Assembly (NCBI GenBank): GCA_023417985.1
Contig: JAEZDV010000123.1
Span: 1-19,852, forward strand
DNA from: Actinomycetes bacterium
Lineage (GTDB): Bacteria > Actinomycetota > Actinomycetes > Mycobacteriales > Mycobacteriaceae
Length of the DNA stretch: 19,852 nt
Direction of reading: 5' to 3'
Shown here: piece after piece, positions 14,381 to 19,852 of the stretch
Numbering within the stretch: position 1 is the first letter of the stretch
How the letters are laid out: each line of letters opens with the position of its first letter
Notes under the pieces: generated by a model
Databases searched by the model: none
Told to the model about the DNA's origin: nothing
What the model saw: the letters and a program-made list of their open reading frames with translations, nothing else
Made by a program: the position numbers and the translations under genes

Positions 14381-15418
14381 ATGGCAGAACAGCTCTTGGA
14401 CGATATCTCCGGCGATGCCGCCGGCCAGACCGATTTCATGGGACTGGCAGAGCCTTTCCGGCGCGAACTGTTCGCCCATTGCTACCGGATGAGCGGGTCG
14501 CTCCACGACGCCGAGGACCTCGTGCAGGAGACCTACCTCCGTGCGTGGCGGGGCTACGACAATTTCGGTGGCCGCTCGTCGCTCCGAACCTGGTTGCATC
14601 GCATCGCGACCAATGTCTGCCTGACCGCGCTCGAAGGACGTAAACGCCGCCCGTTGCCCACCGGCCTCGGCGCACCCAGCTCCGACCCCGCCGACGATCT
14701 CGTGATCCGCCACGAGGTTCCGTGGCTCGAACCGATCCCCGGCACCTACACGGCCGACGGCCGTTCCGACGACCCGTCCGACCCCGCGACCATCGTCGCA
14801 TCACGCGATTCGATCAGATTGGCCTTCGTGGCGGCGCTGCAACACCTCTCCGCCCGGCAGCGCGCCGTGCTGTTGCTGCGCGACGTGCTGCAATGGCGGG
14901 CGGCCGAGGTCGCCGCAGCACTCGACACCTCGACCGCCGCCGTGAACAGCTTGCTGCAGCGCGCCCGGGCGCAGCTCAAGGAAGCAAAGGTGACCTCGGA
15001 CGACGATCTGACCGAACCCGACAGCGAGGAAGCGAAAGCGCTGCTGGAGCGGTGGGTCGAAGGGTTCGAGAAGTACGACATCGACTCGCTCGTCGACATG
15101 CTCACGAAGGACGCCATCTGGGAGATGCCGCCGTTCGACGGCTGGTACCAGGGCGCCGACGCCATCGTCCGGCTCATCAAGCTCAACTGTCCGGCGAAGG
15201 AGCCGGGCGATCAGATCCTGATCCCCACCGCGGCAAACGGCCAGCCTGCCTTCGGGCTGTACATGCGTGGCGAGGACGGGTTGCATCGCCCCTTCCAGCT
15301 GCAGGTACTCGACATCGTCGGCGGCAAGGTCGCGCACACCACGGCCTTCTTCGCCGACGACACGACCGCCCTGTTCGCCCGATTCGGGCTCCCCGCGTTC
15401 CCGCCGGACCCACGCTGA
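14381..15418 (+). CDS. sigG: ECF sigma factor SigG with SnoaL-like C-terminal domain
   Basis: The 345-residue product closely resembles mycobacterial SigG. Region 2 (about 26-95) includes HCYRMSGSLHDAEDLVQETY and SSLRTWLHRIATNVCLTALEGRKRRPLP. Region 4 (about 150-205) includes LSARQRAVLLLRDVLQW and the helix-turn-helix TSTAAVNSLLQRARAQL. A SnoaL/NTF2-like domain follows (about 218-340), with LLERWVEGFEKYDIDSLVDMLTKDAIWEMPP and a tail FARFGLPAFPPDPR. ECF sigma factors with such a tail often lack a partner anti-sigma factor, and the tail is thought to modulate activity; none is seen here either. It directs RNA polymerase to a small stress regulon. The start at ATG 14381 is the best available, but its ribosome binding site is poor (GGTGGG), so the N-terminus is less certain. 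Confidence 0.93.
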   Translation: MAEQLLDDISGDAAGQTDFMGLAEPFRRELFAHCYRMSGSLHDAEDLVQETYLRAWRGYDNFGGRSSLRTWLHRIATNVCLTALEGRKRRPLPTGLGAPSSDPADDLVIRHEVPWLEPIPGTYTADGRSDDPSDPATIVASRDSIRLAFVAALQHLSARQRAVLLLRDVLQWRAAEVAAALDTSTAAVNSLLQRARAQLKEAKVTSDDDLTEPDSEEAKALLERWVEGFEKYDIDSLVDMLTKDAIWEMPPFDGWYQGADAIVRLIKLNCPAKEPGDQILIPTAANGQPAFGLYMRGEDGLHRPFQLQVLDIVGGKVAHTTAFFADDTTALFARFGLPAFPPDPR

Positions 15419-15459
15419 CGGGCCGCCGCGACTCGGCCACCCGCAACTCGCGGCGATCG

Positions 15460-15483
15460 ATGCCCCTGATAGAGAAGGGGCAT
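15460..15483 (+). repeat. Inverted repeat overlapping the start of the hot-dog gene
   Basis: ATGCCCCT (15460-15467) and AGGGGCAT (15476-15483) form a perfect 8-bp inverted repeat with loop GATAGAGA. The right arm contains the G-rich ribosome binding region and the first two bases of start codon ATG 15482. As RNA the hairpin would hide both. As DNA it could be an operator. Confidence 0.5.
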
Positions 15484-16411
15484 GATCACCGGCGCAGCAC
15501 CCTTCCCTCTCGACCGGCCCACCTCGTTCGCAGGCATAGACCTGTCGATCGTCGGCGAAAACGAAATCGCGGTCTCCCAGCCCGTCGGTCCGCACTTCCT
15601 CGATCACCGTGGACAGACGACGATCGGCTCGGTCGGGGTGCTCACCGACGTGGCGGTGGGCGCCGCCATCGCGGTCGGGCGGTTGCAGGCGACCGGTGAA
15701 CGACCGCAGACGGTGATGTCCCAGATCACGGTGTCGTCTGCACACGCGTTCCCCGTGGAGGGCTCCGTGTCGGGACGGGGGCGGAGTGTGTACTTCGACG
15801 ACACCACCGGGCTTGCCGAAGCAACGATGTTCGATAACGACGGCAACCCGGTCATCCACCTGACCGGACGATCGATCGTGGTCGGACGCGCGCCGTCCGA
15901 GGACCTGCGCGCGCCGGACAGCACTCACCCCTCCGTCACCGACCTCGAGCCCGAAGGCTTGGCCGAGCCGGGTGTCCTCGCGGAACTGGCGGGTCTCGAG
16001 GTCGTCGAGGGAATCGCGGCGGGGAGCTTGCCCCGCGGCCCGCTCGCTGGACTTCTGGGCATGACCGTCACGGGCGCCGCGCGGGGCACAGTGGACGGCG
16101 AAATCGTGCCGCTCGCGTGGATGGCGAATCCGATCGCATCCATTCACGGCGGTGCACTCATGTCGATGGCGGAGGTCGTGTCGGGTCTCGCCGCGCAGAC
16201 CCTCACCGGTGTCGGCGGGCGATACCGGATGCTCCAAATCAGCGCAGACTACCTGCGCTCCCCCTCGGTTCCCGGCCCGGCTGTGCAACTGAGGGCGGAG
16301 GTGACCCGTGCCGGTCGCCGTCTCGCCTCGATCGAGACGGTGCTCTCGGGTGCGGACGGCACGGTGTACCTGCGTGCCCGCGCCAACGCGCAGTTGTTCC
16401 CCGGCATGTGA
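15482..16411 (+). CDS. Tandem hot-dog fold (PaaI-like) thioesterase-family protein
   Basis: The 309-residue product appears to contain two hot-dog domains. The first (about 15-135) includes VGVLTDVAVGAAI. The second (about 190-305) includes the IHGGALMSMAEVVSGLA helix (221-237) of PaaI/YdiI-type thioesterases, followed by RMLQISADYLRSP and ending RARANAQLF. This double arrangement is common among actinobacterial acyl-CoA thioesterase-like proteins. The likely role is hydrolysis of an acyl-CoA, with only the second domain keeping the HGG motif. ATG 15482 has a G-rich ribosome binding region very close to it, partly inside an inverted repeat. It lies 63 bases after sigG and may or may not share its transcript. 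It is convergent with the next gene. Confidence 0.85.
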   Translation: MITGAAPFPLDRPTSFAGIDLSIVGENEIAVSQPVGPHFLDHRGQTTIGSVGVLTDVAVGAAIAVGRLQATGERPQTVMSQITVSSAHAFPVEGSVSGRGRSVYFDDTTGLAEATMFDNDGNPVIHLTGRSIVVGRAPSEDLRAPDSTHPSVTDLEPEGLAEPGVLAELAGLEVVEGIAAGSLPRGPLAGLLGMTVTGAARGTVDGEIVPLAWMANPIASIHGGALMSMAEVVSGLAAQTLTGVGGRYRMLQISADYLRSPSVPGPAVQLRAEVTRAGRRLASIETVLSGADGTVYLRARANAQLFPGM

Positions 16412-16468
16412 GGACCAGAACGTCGTCTCGGTGTTCGCGCCGGGAGCGCGGCCGGAATCGACGCGTGC

Positions 16469-17653
16469 TCACGCTGCTCGGCGGGCGGCGGACACCGCAG
16501 CTGCGCCGAGCCGCGGGAAACGCCCGTCCGACAGCGTCGTGAACGCGTTGCCCATACGGTTGGTGACGAATGCGACCGACAATCCGGTGTCGGGGTCCGC
16601 GAAGGCACCGGAACCGCCGAAGCCGTAGTGGCCGATGGAGCGCAGGGGCTGTTGCCGCAGCGCGAGCCAGGCCGGGTGATAGCCGAGACGCCAGTTCGCC
16701 CGGATCCCGAGCACGTAATCGCGCCGCCGGGTCTGCACCTCGAGCATCTGGGCGACGGTGTCCTTCTTCAGCAGACGGACGTCGTCGATCTTTCCTTCGC
16801 CTGCGATCGCCGCGTACATCCGGGCGAGCGCCCGGGCGGTGAAGACGCCGTTCCAGCCCGGCATCACCGAATCGTGTGCGCGCGGGCTGCGCATCAGCTC
16901 GTCGAAACCCTCGGCCATGCCGGCTTCGGCGAGGCCGCGCAGACCGGGTGTCCTGGCCAGCACGGCGCCCGCGGTGGACCACGGGGCGGGCAGAAAGTTG
17001 ACCTTCGGAAACACCCTGGCGATCCGGTGGCGCTGATCCTGCGGAACGCGGTACCAGAACTCGTCCATTCCGAGCGGGCCGGCGATCTCGGTCCGGACGA
17101 GGTCTTCGAAGGGCTTTCCCGACGCGCGGGCAGCGACCTCCGCGACAAGGTTTCCGTAAGTGACCGCGTGATAGCCGGGTCCCGCCCTGCGACGGGGATC
17201 GGGAGGGGCGGCGGCGAGCGCCACAGCAACAGCCTCCGAATCGAGCAACCCGAATCGTCCGGGCACAAGACCACGCGCCTTGTGCAGACCGGCGCGATGG
17301 GACATCAGTTCGCGCACGGTGATGGTTTCTTTGCCTGCGGCGGCGAATTCCGGCCAGTATTCCGCGACGGGACTGTCGTATTTGACCAGGCCGCGTTCGG
17401 CGATCCGATGCAGGACGGTGCTGGCAACGCCCTTCCCGGTCGAGAAGGACAGGGCAACGGTGTCACGGTTCCAGCGCCGGTCACGGGCCGCCCACCCGGC
17501 CCAGATGTCGAGAACGCACTCACCGTCCAGGTAACACGCCAGTGCTCCGCCGCCCTGACCGGGCGAGAAGAACATCCGGAAGAACGAGTCCGCGACCGGC
17601 ATGAACCGCGGGTCCACCACCATCTGCGTGGCAGGAATCTCGTCCTGCGTCAT
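16469..17653 (-). CDS. Class C beta-lactamase-fold serine hydrolase (esterase-like)
   Basis: The 394-residue product belongs to the serine beta-lactamase-like/EstB esterase family. The nucleophile motif SxxK is S71-T-G-K74 (FSTGKGVAS), the YxN motif is Y166-G-N168, and the third motif is H341-Y-G343 in GHYGFGGSGAF. LMSHRAGLH (117-124) is a further family signature. No signal peptide is visible, so it is probably a cytoplasmic carboxylesterase or amidase-like enzyme, similar to the LipD/LipL group of mycobacteria, rather than a periplasmic beta-lactamase. ATG 17653 is the start. The gene is divergent from the M13 peptidase gene and convergent with the hot-dog gene. The natural substrate is unknown. 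Confidence 0.93.
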   Translation of the reverse strand: MTQDEIPATQMVVDPRFMPVADSFFRMFFSPGQGGGALACYLDGECVLDIWAGWAARDRRWNRDTVALSFSTGKGVASTVLHRIAERGLVKYDSPVAEYWPEFAAAGKETITVRELMSHRAGLHKARGLVPGRFGLLDSEAVAVALAAAPPDPRRRAGPGYHAVTYGNLVAEVAARASGKPFEDLVRTEIAGPLGMDEFWYRVPQDQRHRIARVFPKVNFLPAPWSTAGAVLARTPGLRGLAEAGMAEGFDELMRSPRAHDSVMPGWNGVFTARALARMYAAIAGEGKIDDVRLLKKDTVAQMLEVQTRRRDYVLGIRANWRLGYHPAWLALRQQPLRSIGHYGFGGSGAFADPDTGLSVAFVTNRMGNAFTTLSDGRFPRLGAAAVSAARRAA

Positions 17654-17684
17654 GCCACCGAACTCCTAGCTTCCGTCCCCCACC

Positions 17685-17721
17685 ACTGCTCTACCGCATG
17701 ATCACTGCTCTGCGCATGATC
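17685..17721. repeat. Tandem direct repeat between divergent genes
   Basis: ACTGCTCTACCGCATGATC (17685-17703) is followed at once by ACTGCTCTGCGCATGATC (17704-17721). The two differ by one change and one missing base. They lie in the 156-base promoter region shared by the serine hydrolase (-) and M13 peptidase (+) genes. They may be paired regulator sites or a small duplication. Confidence 0.7.
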
Positions 17722-17809
17722 GTAGGAGCCTCACACGACCGGCGTGGGGGTTCGCAGCAGTTCGAACGCCGCCTGCAGGTCCGAGGGAATCGGTGTAAGG
17801 ATGGACCAC

Positions 17810-19852
17810 ATGACCATCGCCCCACATTCGGAGATCCGCTCCGGCATCGACCTCGAATACGTCGACCAGCACGTTCGGCCGCAGGACGACCTGTTCGAAC
17901 ACGTCAGCGGGCGATGGCTCGCCGAACACGAGATTCCGGCCGACCGCGCTCTGGACGGCGCGTTCCGCACGCTCGCCGACAAAGCGGAAGCCGACGTCCG
18001 CTCGATCATCGAGGACGCTGCGGCGTCCGGCGGTGAACCCGGCAGCGACGCCCAGAAGATCGGTGATCTGTTCGCGAGTTTCATGGACACCGACACCGTC
18101 GAGGCCGCGGGCCTCGCTCCGATCTCCGGCGAGCTCGAGGCCGTAGCCGGGGCACCCGACCGAAATGCCCTCGCATCGGTGCTGGGTGCGTTGCAGCGGG
18201 TCGGCGTCAGCGGTGCTCTCCTGCACTACATCGACACCGACTCGAAGAACTCGCAGCGTTATCTGATGCACGTGGCGCAGGGCGGGCTCGGCCTTCCGGA
18301 CGAGTCGTACTACCGCGAGGAGCGCTACGCCGACATCCGTGGCTCGTACACCGAGCACATCGGCCGCATGTTCGCCCTTGCCGGCCTCGACCTCGATCCG
18401 GCACGAGTGCTCGCGCTGGAGACCAAGCTCGCCGCCGGCCACTGGGATGTCGTCAAACGGCGGGACGCCGATCTGACGTACAACCTCGTCACCCTGGATT
18501 CGCTGATCGCCGACCGGCCACAGTTCGAGTGGACCGGTTGGATCGCGGGGACGGGCGCGACCACCGAGCAATGGTCCGAGGTCGTCGTCAGGCAACCAAG
18601 CTTCGTGGACGTGTTCGCGCAACTGTGGGCCGACGAATCGCTCGAGGACTGGAAGGCATGGGCTTCGTGGCGGGTCCTGCGAGCACGCGCGCCCTATCTC
18701 ACCTCGGCGATCGTCGACGAGAACTTCGCTTTCTACGGACGCGAACTCACCGGCGCCCAGGAGCTCCGCGCTCGTTGGAAGCGAGGCGTGGCCCTCGTGC
18801 AGGACCTGCTCGGCGAGGCAGTCGGCAAGATCTACGTCGAACGCCACTTCCCGGCCGAAGCGAAGACCCGGATGCAGGTGCTGGTCGAAAACCTCGTCGA
18901 GGCGTACCGCCAGAGCATCACCGGTCTGGAATGGATGAGTCCGCAAACGCGGGATGCAGCACTGCGCAAACTCGACAGGTTCACGCCCAAGGTGGGGTAC
19001 CCGGACAAGTGGCGCGACTATTCTGCGGTCACCGTCACCGCCGGCGACCTCGTCGGCAACTACCGCAGCGGATACGCGGCGGAGTACGACCACGACCTTG
19101 CCAAGCTCGGGGGCCCGGTCGATCGTGACGAGTGGTTCATGACGCCGCAGACGGTCAACGCGTACTACAACCCCGGGATGAACGAGATCGTTTTCCCCGC
19201 AGCGATACTCCAACCGCCGTTCTTCGACCTCCACGCCGACGACGCCGCCAACTACGGCGGAATCGGCGCGGTGATCGGGCACGAGATCGGCCACGGATTC
19301 GACGACCAGGGCGCCAAGTACGACGGCGACGGGAACCTGGAGAACTGGTGGACCGATGCGGACCGTGAGGAATTCGGCAAGCGCACCGCACAACTCATCG
19401 CGCAGTACGACCATTTCGAGCCGAAGGCGCTGCCCGGGCATCACGTCAACGGGAGTTTCACGATCGGTGAGAACATCGGCGATCTCGGTGGCCTCTCGAT
19501 CGCGCTCGAGGCGTATGCGATTTCGCTCGACGGCCGCCCGGCACCGGTCATCGACGGGCTGACCGGGTTGCAGCGGGTGTTCTTCGGCTGGGCCCAGGTG
19601 TGGCGCACCAAGGTTCGCGACGAGGAGGCACTCCGCCGGCTTGCTGTCGACCCGCACTCACCTCCGGAATTCCGGTGCAACGGTGTCGTCCGGAACATCG
19701 ACGAGTTCTACGAGGCATTCGTGCCCAAGATCGGCTACCCCGACAAGTGGCGGGACTACTCGGCGCTCGAGGTCCGCGCCGACGACCTCCTGGGCAACGT
19801 CCGCCGCTCGGCCGAGTTCGAGCACGCCCACGAGCTGGGCAAGCTCGGCGGG
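17810..19852 (+). CDS. M13-family zinc metallopeptidase (Zmp1/PepO-like), 3' end outside window
   Basis: The frame is open to the right edge (681 codons). It shows the neprilysin-family features: N450-A-Y-Y substrate-binding motif, zinc motif H491-E-I-G-H495, and the third ligand in E554-N-I-G-D558. These positions nearly match Mycobacterium tuberculosis Zmp1 (663 residues). No signal peptide is seen, as in other actinobacterial members. ATG 17810 is chosen because AAGGA (17797-17801) lies 8 bases upstream; ATG 17801 is an in-frame alternative. The end is odd. After PPEFRCNGVVRNIDEFYEAF, about 20-25 residues before the expected C-terminus with its usual Trp, the frame continues as a second version of residues 391-435. 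The normal terminus is thus missing in the window. Either two paralogous genes are fused or the sequence is chimeric here. The enzyme would otherwise cleave peptides. Confidence 0.92.
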   Translation, partial: MTIAPHSEIRSGIDLEYVDQHVRPQDDLFEHVSGRWLAEHEIPADRALDGAFRTLADKAEADVRSIIEDAAASGGEPGSDAQKIGDLFASFMDTDTVEAAGLAPISGELEAVAGAPDRNALASVLGALQRVGVSGALLHYIDTDSKNSQRYLMHVAQGGLGLPDESYYREERYADIRGSYTEHIGRMFALAGLDLDPARVLALETKLAAGHWDVVKRRDADLTYNLVTLDSLIADRPQFEWTGWIAGTGATTEQWSEVVVRQPSFVDVFAQLWADESLEDWKAWASWRVLRARAPYLTSAIVDENFAFYGRELTGAQELRARWKRGVALVQDLLGEAVGKIYVERHFPAEAKTRMQVLVENLVEAYRQSITGLEWMSPQTRDAALRKLDRFTPKVGYPDKWRDYSAVTVTAGDLVGNYRSGYAAEYDHDLAKLGGPVDRDEWFMTPQTVNAYYNPGMNEIVFPAAILQPPFFDLHADDAANYGGIGAVIGHEIGHGFDDQGAKYDGDGNLENWWTDADREEFGKRTAQLIAQYDHFEPKALPGHHVNGSFTIGENIGDLGGLSIALEAYAISLDGRPAPVIDGLTGLQRVFFGWAQVWRTKVRDEEALRRLAVDPHSPPEFRCNGVVRNIDEFYEAFVPKIGYPDKWRDYSALEVRADDLLGNVRRSAEFEHAHELGKLGG
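19718..19852 (+). repeat. Second, diverged copy of the M13 middle segment
   Basis: Codons 637-681 align without gaps to codons 391-435 (18980-19114) of the same frame, with 28 of 45 residues identical, including GYPDKWRDYSA and the KLGG end. Many codons differ, so this is a diverged paralogous segment and not a recent duplication. It begins directly after the EFYEAF of the C-terminal domain and runs to the window edge. Confidence 0.85.

Noticed and set aside
14801..16288. Minus-strand open frame of 495 codons across sigG and the hot-dog gene
   Set aside because: It spans two well-supported plus-strand genes and the gap between them, with no family motifs.
16412..16468. Search for a terminator between the convergent hot-dog and hydrolase genes
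   Set aside because: No convincing inverted repeat is visible in these 57 bases.
17702..19657. Minus-strand open frame of 651 codons opposite the M13 peptidase
   Set aside because: The plus strand carries NAYY, HExxH and ExxxD motifs in order; the minus frame has no recognisable domain and overlaps the shared promoter region.

Overview
The window looks like chromosomal DNA of a high-GC actinobacterium of the order Mycobacteriales, most likely a Rhodococcus or close relative. This rests on the high GC content, GTG starts, stop/start overlaps inside long acyl-CoA catabolic operons, an MmpL-type RND transporter, a SigG-type ECF sigma factor with a SnoaL-like tail, and a Zmp1-like M13 metallopeptidase. 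No RNA genes, CRISPR arrays, insertion sequences or phage genes were recognised. Both ends cut through a gene.

Region 1 (1-310) is the 3' end of a short-chain dehydrogenase gene. Region 2 (about 570-5030, + strand) is the most interesting part. It holds a rhodanese, a 56-residue cysteine-rich microprotein, an MmpL/RND transporter, and an operon of a CsoR-family repressor, a two-TM DUF2892 (YgaP-type) protein and a DUF302 protein. Copies of a TACCC-N4-GGGTA palindrome stand in front of all four transcription units: one before the rhodanese, one before the microprotein, two in tandem before mmpL, and one before the repressor. The repressor keeps the two family cysteines (C35, C64) but has Gly60 where copper-sensing CsoR has its ligand His. 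This points to a CstR-like sulfane-sulfur (persulfide) sensor. I read the locus as a compact persulfide-stress regulon that unusually includes an RND exporter and a Cys-rich microprotein. A long hairpin at 4993-5027 closes it.

Region 3 (5028-12627, - strand) is one tightly packed acyl-CoA catabolism operon, transcribed from about 12690 leftward. In order it encodes a crotonase-fold enzyme, an acyl-CoA dehydrogenase, an acyl-CoA ligase, a TetR regulator, two further acyl-CoA dehydrogenase subunits (probably one heteromeric enzyme) and a family III CoA-transferase. The TetR gene overlaps both neighbours. A promoter with an adjacent palindrome lies upstream of the crotonase gene. The substrate cannot be read from the sequence; no thiolase or hydroxyacyl-CoA dehydrogenase is present.

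Region 4 (12736-19852) is mixed: an ABC1/UbiB-family kinase-like protein (-), a divergent SigG-like sigma factor (+), a tandem hot-dog thioesterase-like protein (+), a class C beta-lactamase-fold serine hydrolase (-), and an M13 zinc metallopeptidase (+) running off the end. The M13 reading frame has an anomaly. About 20-25 residues before its expected C-terminus it switches, in frame, into a second diverged copy of the enzyme's own middle segment. This is either a fusion of tandem paralogues or an assembly chimera.
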